DNA of 64,000 bases, taken from contig NZ_RDQF01000031.1 of NCBI RefSeq assembly GCF_004114425.1, positions 1 through 64,000 on the forward strand. Direction: 5' to 3'. Source of the stretch: Bradyrhizobium vignae. GTDB taxonomy: Bacteria > Pseudomonadota > Alphaproteobacteria > Rhizobiales > Xanthobacteraceae. The notes under the pieces are model-generated. The model saw nothing but the letters and a program-made list of their open reading frames with translations, was not told the DNA's origin and made no database searches. Below, piece after piece: positions 28,801-38,224 of this stretch (its first letter is position 1; every line of letters begins with the position of its first letter). The position numbers and the translations under genes are program-made.

Positions 28801-29239
28801 TGTAGCTACGGGTCGTTCAACCCGCTGGGAGCAGCGGCGCGGCACCGGATCCGGCGCCGAACAGCAGGTGCCCATCTACGTCACCATCGGCGCTTCGCTG
28901 GCCGCCGTCTACGGCAGCGCCGAGCGCCGCACGGGCAAGCCCTCCGGCTTCGCCCTCGCTATGTTCGACGAAGCCTTCTCCAAGATGGACGGCAAGAACC
29001 AGCGGCAGATGATGAGCTTCTACAAGAACCTGGGACTCCAGTTCGTGATCGCGGCGCCGTTCGAGAAGCGGGTCGCCGTGCTCGAGCACATGGACACCAT
29101 CGTGGAGGTGGACCGCATCGGCGAACAGTCCAGGGCGACAGTGGTGGAACTGAAAGAGAAGGCCAAGCGCGAACTGATGGCCATCGATCCGGATTTGATG
29201 TCCGAAGATGAGCTCGCCAGCCGTCTGGCCGCCGAGTAG
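25805..29239 (+). CDS. jetC: Wadjet component JetC (MukB/SMC-like ATPase)
   Basis: Protein of 1144 residues. Walker A GENRSGKST lies at 30-38, the long coiled coil and hinge fill the middle, and the C-terminus has the GTGSGAEQQVPIYVTIGASL signature and the FALAMFDEAFSKMDG Walker B near 1050. JetC is the SMC motor that extrudes DNA loops and senses small circular plasmids. The gene sits between jetB (four-base overlap) and jetD (two-base gap). Its key ATPase residues are intact. Confidence 0.93.
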   Translation: MMELRHLTMVNWHLFDVADIDVTGHVGVLGENRSGKSTILDMAQVVLTGGSRRFLRLNAVAGDSGKSRSGSKRSVVDYCLGTLGEDQRRRDEARTYVALGFEDKEGDRPPVTIGMALEARKSDSRETVLALFIAVGTVLSSKDFIEQRGKSQFPAQWEDVRARIVAAVGEGNFVNHRDRPSDYVREYMRHLLPHSAYGEQNASALQKSIVNAMTLDHNQTATQFVRNYILEDSPIGIKELRESIQTYRNISETIRKMRLRLEALRALRVVLGTLEEALETKFREEWIAKRATWLAARATNLDFKTKRRTEMARRDAAAKELEFIDDDVKAIDSEIERLTAAIAEHDAKTGRKFLQQTADVAGQAAHRASADFKARMENIRRLEPLRAMCADRFEDFVPALERLLTATAGADIGRVSDELSAAEKSFAASGAKWLPKIDEARQTIIAELSGLRGRRDEVLERIRQHAAGGARAYLGDDTELLCRRLRQSGMAPRVLCDIIEVAEPEWVGAAEALLGRDREAVLVDRADISAATSIFKEGRREFRHASLVSLNKLEQFRAKPERGTFPSIFRSQDPDAMAFIMRRYGTVRLADTLDQFNRPGRAIMKDGLYDDGLVRSHRWIETSQHKIGKAAQANALRSLQYQAEELDRILADKTKEAVTAEQAFAALKNICEGRDDLRACAAAFAAAQTEIAEAQARLDALDGASDGGLRDKKRAQQKLKDKRLDERKIQQKAFGEHDGEVRSAERRLGEGENVPGSELNLRVARSIYRKIFPLYSAAKGRIVYRERLNVAAQKGFAEKHRAIADRALKDADASDAERARIERRVRELLYDYFDQFGMSSQVGAESEPLREVKPWMEQLIADIESNELRQYERQAREAAEKASTLLRGEFINALTARIGKMERELQSLNRSLYTHPFHNERYSFHRTQVVEFQPILKIIEIAKTSPEALDMLFRGDVPDDFPHKDTILALEALLEDPDKDFTQFEDYRNFYTFEIHMEDVATGRSTRWEQRRGTGSGAEQQVPIYVTIGASLAAVYGSAERRTGKPSGFALAMFDEAFSKMDGKNQRQMMSFYKNLGLQFVIAAPFEKRVAVLEHMDTIVEVDRIGEQSRATVVELKEKAKRELMAIDPDLMSEDELASRLAAE

Positions 29240-29241
29240 TC

Positions 29242-30411
29242 ATGGCGCGACGTTTCACGGACGCGATCGGCCTGCTGAACGACCTGCTCGACCGTTTCGA
29301 GGCCGGCGCCGCAAGCCCAATCGCCCACCCCGACTATGCCGCTTTCTCGTCGGTAGTCGCGGCGGACGCTTTTCTGAAGCAGATCAGGATAGCCGAAAGT
29401 GCCGGCGCGGTGTCCATTGGCTGGGGCCGCGGTGCCAAACGAGACCAAGTGGCGCACGTGCGGTTGGCCTCAGCGGAGATCTTATACCGATATCTCGACC
29501 GCACCCCGGCGTCACGCATCGCGGAGGACGCCGCCGCGCGGCTTGTAGCCGGCGTGGCGCTGCACGAGTCCCTGAAGAACAGTGGCTCTCAAATCGCAGA
29601 GGTGTGGGCGCGGGGTAAGACGTGGCACGGATTCGGTTCGTCCGACGTCGACACGCTGCGCCACGCATTCGTTCTCGCGCAGGCGATCCTCGATAACAAG
29701 CATCTGGACGTCGACTACAAAACTTTCTCGCGACGCACGGTGGGGCACAGCAAGATACTCGAGCGCATCGAGGGTGCCGTAGTCCGGCTTTTGAGCGGCA
29801 TAATGGACTTTCCGCCTGGCGCCCGCCCCCGCGAGGCACTGCGAGCGATCGGACTGGAGCGCTTCGCCCCGCCGCTGCTGATCGCGGGCAAGATCGACCT
29901 CGATGGAGCCGACCTGTCCGGTATCTCTCCGCATTATCTCGGGATCAGTCCCAACGAAGCAGATCGCATCCGCTTCCGGGAGCCGCCGGCCTACGTTCTG
30001 ACGATTGAAAACTTCGCAAGCTTCAACCGGCACATTGCCGAAGCGGACCCGGGCCGATTAGGAACGACCATGTATGTCGGCGGGTACCCCTCGCTTGCCA
30101 CCCAGCAGGCGCTGCGGACCATCGCAGGATTGATATCCGAACAGACGCCGATCTTTCATTGGTCGGACATCGATCCGGACGGCACCTGGATCTTCCACAC
30201 CATCGAGCGCGCCGTCGATCGACCGATCCGTCCCCACCTCATGAGCGTCGAAGTCGCCGAGCGCTTGGGACAAGTGCCCTTCAAAAAATCGGCACCCGCT
30301 CGATGTCCACCGAGCTCCGGTATCGCGGCTCTGGCAGCGTACCTGGCGGAAGATGGAGCCAAGACGCTCGAGCAGGAAGAACTCGATCCAGTCCTGCCAA
30401 AGCTTCATTAG
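29242..30411 (+). CDS. jetD: Wadjet component JetD (Toprim-type nuclease, DUF3322/DUF2220)
   Basis: Protein of 389 residues. The N-terminal DUF3322 part is followed by a Toprim-like nuclease domain with VLTIENFASFNRHI, GGYPSLATQQAL, and HWSDIDPDGTWIF, in which Asp309, Asp311 and Asp313 form the metal-binding DxDxD-type block. JetD cuts the plasmid once JetABC has extruded it. It begins two bases after the jetC stop and ends at a normal length, with a KTLEQEELDPVLP tail, so the operon is complete and probably active. Confidence 0.92.
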   Translation: MARRFTDAIGLLNDLLDRFEAGAASPIAHPDYAAFSSVVAADAFLKQIRIAESAGAVSIGWGRGAKRDQVAHVRLASAEILYRYLDRTPASRIAEDAAARLVAGVALHESLKNSGSQIAEVWARGKTWHGFGSSDVDTLRHAFVLAQAILDNKHLDVDYKTFSRRTVGHSKILERIEGAVVRLLSGIMDFPPGARPREALRAIGLERFAPPLLIAGKIDLDGADLSGISPHYLGISPNEADRIRFREPPAYVLTIENFASFNRHIAEADPGRLGTTMYVGGYPSLATQQALRTIAGLISEQTPIFHWSDIDPDGTWIFHTIERAVDRPIRPHLMSVEVAERLGQVPFKKSAPARCPPSSGIAALAAYLAEDGAKTLEQEELDPVLPKLH

Positions 30412-31990
30412 AAAATGCGCGCGGATCAACGCGGTGCCGATCCCGATGAGCTTGCTCGGTCGACGACCTCCGTCGGCCTTTGTGAACAACACCTGCGTTC
30501 CGCAGCGCGAACGCCATGAGTAGGGCGGCTCCTTGCCGTGCTTCGACCCAACCCACCAATCAAAAATGGTGAGAGCATTCTGGCCGCCGCACGCAAAATC
30601 TTTTCTATTGACCGCTGCAATAGTGAGCGCTGCCGTGGACGTCGTGGTTGCGGCTTCGGATGTCTCGTTCAAGACGTGGTTTGTTCAAACGCGACAACAG
30701 CACCGGAAAACCGACATCGTTTCTTCATAAAACGCTCCACGGCATTGGCATGCCGGTTGCTTGAACATGTGACCAACCACTTCTGACTATGATGCTCGTT
30801 CAGCATTCGGTCGAGGTGTTCAGATGAAACTTGCCCGCTTGATCGGTGGCAGAGGTCTCCTGATGCGCTTTCCAAACCATGCGGCTGCGCCGCGAACTCT
30901 GCCATTTTCGGATCGCGCTCCGGTTTTCCGGGCAGAATCCGATTGTCTTGTAAAGGCCGCAGCGAATGGCGGTCCTCAACAAGATGGTTCAGGCCAACGT
31001 AAATGCGTTATACCTCACGACCATGTTTGCGCCACTTTTGGCCCGGGCTCAAGCGCGGGCATCTGCGAGATGCCGAGCCTGGGCTGGTGGAGCTAAGCGG
31101 CGGCCTTCAATCGGTGCTTTCCAGCGGGTCAATGAGTTGATGCAGGGCGATTGGGATCTCGAGAAAATACTCAGGCAACAGGACGAGCTCAAGGTCAAGC
31201 TGCTTCACGCTCAATCGGTTGTCGCCGAATGTAAGGCAGGATTGGCGGATCTGGAGCGAAGGCTTGAGCGTCGAGCGGTCTCACCGTCGATAGATGAATG
31301 CCAGCGCAACTCTGCGGCAATCAATTCAATACGTAAAAGACGACCGCGCACATCCTCAAGCGTCGATGATCCTGTTGATCAGAATGCTGGTGCGGCGTTT
31401 TCGAGTCAATCATGGGATTGCTGAAAGCTGCGCGCCGGACTTGGCGGCGAACGTTTTTGTCGCGGAGTTGGTGAAGATTTCGAGGCGCATAGGGTTGCGA
31501 GCCCGCCGGACGTACCGGACAACGGGGTGCAGCCCTGTCGAGAGGCTCGTCTTTTGGGTTGCCCGCGGTGCGTTCTCCAGAGATGCACGCACATCCGGAC
31601 GTCGCGCCGCGTCTTACGCTAGAGCCTCCTGTTTTGGGGGCTGCTCACGTAGATGTTCTGAGGGAATGTCAAAGCTCTCCACCTTGAGCCAGCCAGTTCC
31701 GTTTTGTCCGTCTTAAGGTCTTTCAATTTACCGCCAGACGTGTCTGGAGCGCGAGGGGCGCTTCAATGACACGATGGTCCGCTATGGCATGCGGGTCACG
31801 GGCGTGTGCTGACCGCGGGAGCCGACCATGTCTCATCCGACATTGCATGGAGGATGACGAGAACTCGCTGGCTATGTTCGCAAATGATCACGATGCCATC
31901 CGAAAGAGGGCAGGCACGTCAGTCACCTAAATTCGTGAGAACCCAAGAAAAGGGTTCCCGGCGAATGCGATCCAGGGCCGGCCGTAGCCT
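30412..31990. other. Long degenerate stretch between defence and effector zones
   Basis: About 1.6 kb without a convincing gene. A plus-strand open frame at 30966-31424 includes a hydrophilic helical stretch (QGDWDLEKILRQQDELKVKL, then ECKAGLADLERRLERR) that might be a remnant of a real protein. The rest contains scattered short frames only. Confidence 0.45.
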
Positions 31991-32020
31991 CGTCAGCTTC
32001 TGGAAAGCTTCTCCGAATAC
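31991..32020 (+). promoter_or_regulatory. tts-box-like promoter element
   Basis: CGTCAGCTTCTGGAAAGCTT followed by CTCCGAATAC resembles the rhizobial tts box bound by TtsI, which activates type III secretion genes in response to plant flavonoids through NodD. It lies about 36 bp before the start codon of the effector gene at 32056. Confidence 0.85.
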
Positions 32021-32055
32021 GGACTGACCAGTGATCCTTGGTTGAGGAGGCTGGC

Positions 32056-33258
32056 ATGGACTCGCACGATTTCGCCATATCCAATGCCGCACCTCCGCCA
32101 GAGGTACAGCACGGCGTTCCAGACGATCAACCGAACCAGGCGGGAGCAGAGGCCTTTGAGCAGCAACTAGATGCGGCGCGCGCGGTCGATTCCGCTGACC
32201 TTGCCTGGCGCCGCGGCCGTAAACCGCCGCCGAATGTGTCGCGCGCGGATTTTGATTACATTCACGAGATGATGAGCGGCGTCAGTGCTCGCCGAAAACT
32301 GTCGCCGTTGACTGCCGAGAAGTATACTTTAATGCTTTACAAGGTGGCGAATTACCTCGGCGAACGCGGCCAGTCGCTCGAATCCAGTGATGATAATGCA
32401 CTAAATCAGCTCTCTGACACCGTGTTCAGGGAGAATAAGCACGTAGGTATAGCTTTGCGCGCGCTTCAAGAACAGCGCGGAGGTTCAACTGTAGTCAGGG
32501 TCAGGCGCGCGCGTGCCGCCACTTCGATGAGTACTGGCCGCACACGTGTTGCTCCAACTAAAGTTGATGCGCCGCTTATCGAAAGCGTCATAGACGAAGG
32601 TAGCAAGAGCAAGCACTGGGCGCCAGCTACCGTCCAGCATCATGACACCACCCTTCGCAAGCTGTCGAACAGTCTCGCCGAGCGCGGCGAGACGCTTGCT
32701 GGAACAAGCGATGAGGCGCTGTACGACTATGTTAAGGAAGCCTTCCCGAAGAACTGGAAGAGAATGACAGGTTCGCTCTGGGCGCTTCGCGAGCATCGAG
32801 GGGGCTTGGCCCGTGCGGAGCATGGGTCTTGCGCAGTCGGCCCTGACCAGGCCAAAAGCAGCGCCGCCGCCGGCTCGCCAAGGTCGGATGTCATCCCGGA
32901 GGCGCTTTGGCGGCTCCTCGATGATGACGATGGCCACGAGCCGTCCGTCATGGCCGAGGATCCCGAACTTCTGAGGCAGGAACAGGAGCTTCGCGACCAA
33001 ATCGACGGCGGGTGGGATGATCAATCCATCCTTCTGTCGGCTTCCACGGGTCGAGAGCAATTCATTTCGGATCCAGAGGTTCTCACGGAGCGCCCGGCGA
33101 AACGCAGGCGAGCACCGGAGCGTCAACCAGTGCATTCGCCGGTCTCCGTCGATCCAGGGGAGCTCACGTTGGACGCCCGGCAGTTTGCTCCCGCGGAGCC
33201 TTCCCAGTTCTTGGCTAATGGGTCGTGCGCAGTTGGATCCGGATATGCTGGCCGATGA
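32056..33258 (+). CDS. Candidate type III effector with duplicated helical domain (frameshifted 3' end)
   Basis: Protein of 400 residues from an ATG preceded by GAGGAGG. Two similar helical modules occur, one with PLTAEKYTLMLYKVANYLGE and one with ATVQHHDTTLRKLSNSLAER, each ending in a LREHRGG or LQEQRGG motif. They resemble the core-binding domain of tyrosine recombinases, but no catalytic domain follows. The C-terminus begins a series of SPGEL/RLLD-type repeats and stops at 33258; the repeats go on in the next frame (33236-33889). A tts-box-like element directly upstream makes secretion by the T3SS likely. A related gene lies on the other strand at 44706. Family name not assigned. Confidence 0.75.
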   Translation: MDSHDFAISNAAPPPEVQHGVPDDQPNQAGAEAFEQQLDAARAVDSADLAWRRGRKPPPNVSRADFDYIHEMMSGVSARRKLSPLTAEKYTLMLYKVANYLGERGQSLESSDDNALNQLSDTVFRENKHVGIALRALQEQRGGSTVVRVRRARAATSMSTGRTRVAPTKVDAPLIESVIDEGSKSKHWAPATVQHHDTTLRKLSNSLAERGETLAGTSDEALYDYVKEAFPKNWKRMTGSLWALREHRGGLARAEHGSCAVGPDQAKSSAAAGSPRSDVIPEALWRLLDDDDGHEPSVMAEDPELLRQEQELRDQIDGGWDDQSILLSASTGREQFISDPEVLTERPAKRRRAPERQPVHSPVSVDPGELTLDARQFAPAEPSQFLANGSCAVGSGYAGR

Positions 33259-33889
33259 GCTCGCAGCCCGGGCAGATCCAGACGCCTTTACTTTCGCGCC
33301 CCTGCCGCTTTCTCCGGGGGAGCTGTCGCGGCTGTTGGATATTGAACCCACGACGTCGCAGCCACATCGGCTCGCGCAGGAGGCCGCAGGCTCGCTAGAT
33401 CCAGAAGCTTCTGTCATCGCTCCAGCGCCCCTTTCGCCTGGGGAGCTTTGGCGACTGCTGGATGATGAATTCACACCACCGCTGCCGGATTGGCTGTTCG
33501 ATCAGCACTCCGGCTCGACAGATCCAAATCTTTTCCGTTCCGATTCCTTACCGCTTTCTGCGGGGGAGCTTGGTCGACTGATCGATGATGCGCCTCCACC
33601 GGGCGGAGTGGACCCGTCCTCCGGCCACATGCCGTCGATGGCCAATACCGCGGCACGGGAACTCGAGTACCTGCCATTCTCAACAGGCGAGCTCCGTGGA
33701 CTGCTGGACCATGGGCCGGTGTCGTCCGACCTAGATCATCCGGTCGGCGATCTGCCGGTTAGGGCTGATCCAGATGCATTCATTATATTCAACGAGGGGC
33801 AGATGTCGCCAGGAGAGCTTCGGCGACTGCTTGAACATGAGCCGGCGTCCTCCGATCACGCGCCTCGCCGGTTGCCCAGCGATTATTAG
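33236..33889 (+). pseudogene. Frameshifted repeat-bearing tail of the effector at 32056
   Basis: In the frame one base on from the effector stop, the repeats carry on: LSPGELSRLLD, LSPGELWRLLD, LSAGELGRLID, FSTGELRGLLD and MSPGELRRLLE, each following a D-P-x-x-F type segment. The switch point lies near 33215-33236. An intact gene would be about 605 residues. Either the tail is dead, or the sequence has an error here. Confidence 0.65.
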
Positions 33890-34249
33890 AGGACACAAGC
33901 CATTGTCGCAGACGCTCCGAACTCGCTATCGCGATCACCTGACTTCCCGGAAAAGCCAACGCCGCATTTAGCTCGTATCGAGCGCGTCGCCCGCAAATCT
34001 GGACCAGTTGGGCACTCAATCAGTATGAGAACGCTGAGAATCTGTTTGGATTTGGAGATCGCACAACGATTGATCGTTTTCGCGCATAGGCAAGGTGCTA
34101 CTGCGCGATCGCAAGTCCAGGCCTCTGCTGCGTCTTATAAATGTCAACTTGCGCGGGCCAGTGACGTGCGCGGCGGCTCCATCGGAGCCAGCACTCATTA
34201 CCAGAACGGCACGCGGCAAGTATGCGCGCGATAAAGCACGAGCAGCTCG
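33890..34249. other. Intergenic stretch before the polygalacturonase gene
   Basis: No gene recognised and no tts-box-like sequence found on the plus strand. The promoter of the polygalacturonase gene is presumably here. Confidence 0.4.
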
Positions 34250-35548
34250 ATGACAAAGCGTTTTCGCAACTTGGCCCTATCGTCCATACTCGTTTCCGTG
34301 ATTGTCTGCCCCGCCGCAAAAGCGCAAGACCGCCGGGCGATCGCCGAACCTGTTGCACCTCATACGGTCTGCGATCGCCCTGTGCCTTCCGGCAAGGACG
34401 ATACAGTCAGCCTACAGGACGCCATCGAACATTGCCCCGCTGGCGCTGCAGTTTATCTCGGGCGCGGCGAGTTTCACTCAGGTCCACTCGAGATGAAATC
34501 GGGCGTGACCTTATGGATCGGACGCGGCGCCGCGCTGATCGCCATCCCCGAACCAGCTGCTTACGACAAGGGCCGGGGACAATGTGGTCGCATCATGGGC
34601 AAGGGCGATGGTTGCCGGCCATTCATCAGCTTTTCCAAAACACGTGGTGGGGGCATCTACGGCGAGGGCATCATCGATGGTCAGGGCGGCGCAATGATGA
34701 GCGGCGGCGCCGAAACCTGGTGGCAGCTGGCCCGCCGCGCGCAAGCTGAGGGCGGCAACCAGAACGCCCCGCGCTTGATCCAGATCGATCATGCGCAGGA
34801 CATCACGTTCTCTGGTATCACCTTGCGCAATGCCCCCAATTTCCATGTCGCGATGAACCGGGTCGAAGGTGCCACTTTCTGGGGCCTGACCATCGATTCA
34901 CCGGCGGATGCGCGCAATACCGACGGCATCGACCCCGGCGCGAGCCAGAATGTGACTATCGCCCACAGCTTCATCCGCACGGGAGATGACAACGTTGCCA
35001 TCAAGGCCGGCGACAATGGCTCAAGCAGCCATATCTCCATTGTTGATAATTATTTCGGCTGGGGGCACGGCATGTCTATCGGCAGCGAGGTGAATTCCGG
35101 AGTTAGCGACATACTGGTACGTAATCTGACGCTGGACGGTACAACGTCTGGCCTGCGCATCAAGAGCGATGTCAGTCGAGGCGGTCTGGTCGAGCGCGTG
35201 ACTTATGAGAACGTGTGCCTGAGGGGCAACCGTTGGCCGGTAACGTTCGATGCAAAATATGATCCCCGCGCGCAAGGCACGAGGATTCCGGTCTATCGGC
35301 AGATCGTTCTGCGCCATGTGCGTGGTGATAATGGTGTGCTGCTGATGCGCGGCGTAGACGAGCGGCATGCCCTCGACGTTGCACTCGAGGATGTCCGATT
35401 TGCCAATTCCGCGACCTGGCAACTCGAACACGCGAAGGTGACTGCAAGTCCCTCCGACGTATCGCCGCCGCTGCCGGGACGAGCCAGCGAACCGCTGCCG
35501 CGCGGATCGGAGGCATGTGCCAGAGCATTCCGCGACACACATCGCTAA
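34250..35548 (+). CDS. Secreted polygalacturonase (GH28)
   Basis: Protein of 432 residues with an N-terminal signal peptide ending AAKAQD near residue 26. The beta-helix enzyme carries the GH28 active-site blocks: NTDGID (223-228), GDDNVAIKAG (245-254), GHGMSIGS (272-279) and RIKS near 303. It hydrolyses alpha-1,4 bonds in demethylated pectin. A secreted pectin methylesterase gene lies about 260 bp downstream in the same direction, so the two enzymes probably act in sequence on plant cell walls during root infection. All catalytic residues are present. Confidence 0.92.
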   Translation: MTKRFRNLALSSILVSVIVCPAAKAQDRRAIAEPVAPHTVCDRPVPSGKDDTVSLQDAIEHCPAGAAVYLGRGEFHSGPLEMKSGVTLWIGRGAALIAIPEPAAYDKGRGQCGRIMGKGDGCRPFISFSKTRGGGIYGEGIIDGQGGAMMSGGAETWWQLARRAQAEGGNQNAPRLIQIDHAQDITFSGITLRNAPNFHVAMNRVEGATFWGLTIDSPADARNTDGIDPGASQNVTIAHSFIRTGDDNVAIKAGDNGSSSHISIVDNYFGWGHGMSIGSEVNSGVSDILVRNLTLDGTTSGLRIKSDVSRGGLVERVTYENVCLRGNRWPVTFDAKYDPRAQGTRIPVYRQIVLRHVRGDNGVLLMRGVDERHALDVALEDVRFANSATWQLEHAKVTASPSDVSPPLPGRASEPLPRGSEACARAFRDTHR

Positions 35549-35806
35549 GCACGACACCCGGCGCCGAACCCGGCTGGTGACTTGCGCATCGGCAGGCCTA
35601 AATCGCTCGGGTTGCAGAACCTCAGCCTCATGTCCGGTACTTCGTTGCGGGCGGCCGCCCGATTTGTAGGACCGCAATTGCGAGAGTTACGTGGGGTTCT
35701 GGGCTGGCGAGGAAAATGTGTTTGACCATGCACAGCGGCTATCCCGCGGCGGTTCTCATATCGACTGCGTCGAACGTGCCGCGAGCTCAACGAAGAGTGA
35801 GATCAC

Positions 35807-36838
35807 ATGCGAATTCTCGTGCCCTCCGCTGCGCTCCTGGCCGTGTGTTTCTGCATCCGGGCAGCCTACGCTGAGCCACTATTCGTGTCGCATGCCGCAA
35901 ATGCAGACTATCGCTCCGTGCAGCAAGCCATCGACGCCTTGCCAGCGGAAGGCGGAAATGTCCGGATCGCGCCGGGCGTCTATCGCGAGAAGGTCAAAAT
36001 CTCCAAATCCGGTATTCATATCGAAGGGACTGGCAGGAAGCCGGAGGATACGGTCATTGTGTATGGCGACGGCGCGATCAATGTAGGAGGAACCGCTCGT
36101 TCGGCGACGCTGGATGCCGCTGGCGATGACTTGCGGATCGAGAATCTGACTATCCAGAACGAGTACGCGCTCAACCCGGCCAATCCCCCTTCGCAGGCGG
36201 TAGCACTGTCCGTTACCGGAGACAGGGATGTCGTTACGCGCGTCCGCCTGCTCGGTGCCCAGGACACGCTATTTGCCGGCAAGGGACCAAACGGTAGAAT
36301 GTCACGACAATACTTCTCGGACTGCTACATCGAAGGGCATGTCGATTTCATATTTGGCAACGCCAAGGCCTGGTTCCGGCAATGTGAGTTGCACGGCCTC
36401 GCAAATCAAACAGTCATCTATACCGCTCAGAGCAAGGCAGCGCCGGATGAGGACAGTGGCTATGTTTTTGACCATTGCAGGCTAACTGCCGAGCCTGCTG
36501 CGGGCTATATCGCACTTGGCCGCCCTTGGCGCCCCTACGCCACCGTGGTCTTCCTGGCGGCGAAGATAGATGCCCCCGTGATCGCGGAAGGGTGGCGCGA
36601 ATGGACGCCCGGCAAGACCAACACTTTGAGGACAAGCTATTATGCTGAATACAGATCCTTCGGCGTTGGGGCTAACCCCTCAGGCCGCGAGCCTCACTCC
36701 CATCAACTGACAGATGGTGAAGCTGCAAGATGGTCCCTGGGCGTGTTCTTCGGAGGCGCCACAGATTGGCTGCCAAAGGGAATATCGATGGAAGACAAAG
36801 CAAGAGTGACGAGACGACCGCGATCGTCGGATGAATGA
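35807..36838 (+). CDS. Secreted pectinesterase (pectin methylesterase)
   Basis: Protein of 343 residues with a signal peptide ending AAYAEP near residue 23. Beta-helix family CE8 motifs are QDTLFA (152-157), DFIFGNA (180-186) with the catalytic Asp residues, and LGRPWRP (237-243) with the conserved Arg and Trp. It removes methyl groups from pectin and so prepares the substrate for the polygalacturonase just upstream. Context is the effector zone of a symbiosis region, in keeping with a role in infection. Confidence 0.93.
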   Translation: MRILVPSAALLAVCFCIRAAYAEPLFVSHAANADYRSVQQAIDALPAEGGNVRIAPGVYREKVKISKSGIHIEGTGRKPEDTVIVYGDGAINVGGTARSATLDAAGDDLRIENLTIQNEYALNPANPPSQAVALSVTGDRDVVTRVRLLGAQDTLFAGKGPNGRMSRQYFSDCYIEGHVDFIFGNAKAWFRQCELHGLANQTVIYTAQSKAAPDEDSGYVFDHCRLTAEPAAGYIALGRPWRPYATVVFLAAKIDAPVIAEGWREWTPGKTNTLRTSYYAEYRSFGVGANPSGREPHSHQLTDGEAARWSLGVFFGGATDWLPKGISMEDKARVTRRPRSSDE

Positions 36839-37606
36839 CGGGGGCGTGCGGATATCACGGCGGCGTGGGCTGTCACCGACATCGCGCTGGGCACCATATT
36901 TGTGGGTAATCGTAAGCCTCACCAGAGGGTCACTCACGAACAAGGAAACGCGCAACTGCGCGCAATAATCGAGTGCTTGATGAATGCGATGCATGGTCTG
37001 GAGCGCGATCAAGTTCACGATGCCTGCCTTGCCTCGCGGCGATCGGCCGAGCTCTTGAAATAGGTGGGTGGCGCCGGGCGCTACAGCGGCCATGTCAGGA
37101 CCGGCTGCGAACCCCGCGATTCATCGGGCTCTCGTGATCATCGTTGATCCGGCGCCACCGAGCGAATGGGCCTGGAAGGGCCGCTTCTGCGCCGAGACCC
37201 TTTCCATACAGCCAACGAGTGTCCCCGGAAAAGTTTGTACTTTCGGCTTGGCTCTCTAACAACGGAGGGATCGATCGTGCGCAACTCCTGTTGGAGCTTC
37301 GAAGCTGGAAGCGGTGGTACTGGTCAGGAGTGGAGGGAGCCGTTTGGCATTTCTACGAACTCACCCCTGGGCCGATGCAGCCATCACATCCCCAGGATCT
37401 TGCCGCATCCCTTTTTCCGGCCCTTCTTGCCGACCGCTGCGCGGAACGAAACGAAGCGGTCATCGTGTCGATTGTCCGCCACGGTTCGCTCGAGAAGCGT
37501 TAGGCAGGTAAGTCAAACTGCCCGCCTAGCCAGAGCAAAGCTCTGGATGGTTCCGTCCTCCACTTCCGATGCGTCGTTAAGGCCCGCTGAGATGTTCGGG
37601 CTAGCT
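36839..37606. other. Stretch without convincing gene
   Basis: Several overlapping open frames on both strands, none with clear family features. A plus-strand frame includes RAQLLLELRSWKRWYWSGVE, which may be part of a decayed protein. Nothing else was recognised. Confidence 0.4.
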
Positions 37607-38224
37607 CTAGCGCACCACGGTCTTCAGGTACTGGTAGGCCTTGATGATCTCGACCAGGCGATCCTCAGTGGAGCGGTCGCCGCCATTGGCATCGGGATGG
37701 TGCTGCTTGACCAACACCTTGTACTTCGCCTTGATCTCGCCGAGCGTCGCATTGGCATTCAGGCCCATCACCTGCAAGGCTTTGCCCTCGACATTGAAAA
37801 TCTTGCGCGCCTCAGGCTTGGCCTTCGCGCGGGGGCGGGCACCGGCGCGTCCATTCAGCTCGGCGAACGTGCAGAGGGCATGCCAATCGTCCTCGAAGTT
37901 GGCAGTGCTGCCGGCTATTTTGTGTGCGCTGATGTTCTCGCCAATCTTCCAGGTCGGACGATGGCCGGTCAGCGCGTCCTTCTCGTAGCGCGCGATCGCT
38001 TCCGCGTCCATTCCCGAGAAGAAATTGTAGGACTGATTGTATTGGCGAACATGGTCGATGCAGAAGCGCCAATAGGCTCGCGCATTGTCGCGACCCTTGG
38101 GCGCGGGATGGGTCGCCTTGTTCTGGCAACCAGGCCATTCGCATAGCGCCGCGGGCTGGCGCTCCTGCGCTTCCTGCTTATTGATGCGAATGGAGTCGAA
38201 GATTTCGGATGTATCGATTAACAT
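37607..38224 (-). CDS. J-domain (DnaJ-like) protein
   Basis: Protein of 205 residues. The C-terminal 65 residues form a J domain with the HPD tripeptide at 176-178 (KQHHPDANGG) and the LVEIIKAYQYLK helix; J domains stimulate Hsp70 ATPase activity. The N-terminal 130 residues include a CEWPGCQNKATHPAP segment with two Cys and a His that might bind metal, and FCIDHVRQYNQSYNFFSGM. This is the usual design of the short alphaproteobacterial DnaJ-domain proteins. It is read on its own, with no neighbouring chaperone gene. Confidence 0.9.
   Translation of the reverse strand: MLIDTSEIFDSIRINKQEAQERQPAALCEWPGCQNKATHPAPKGRDNARAYWRFCIDHVRQYNQSYNFFSGMDAEAIARYEKDALTGHRPTWKIGENISAHKIAGSTANFEDDWHALCTFAELNGRAGARPRAKAKPEARKIFNVEGKALQVMGLNANATLGEIKAKYKVLVKQHHPDANGGDRSTEDRLVEIIKAYQYLKTVVR

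Noticed and set aside
32056..33258. Reading the effector as a tyrosine recombinase
   Set aside because: The helical modules resemble the recombinase core-binding domain, but there is no catalytic domain with R-H-R-Y residues, and the promoter is of tts-box type.
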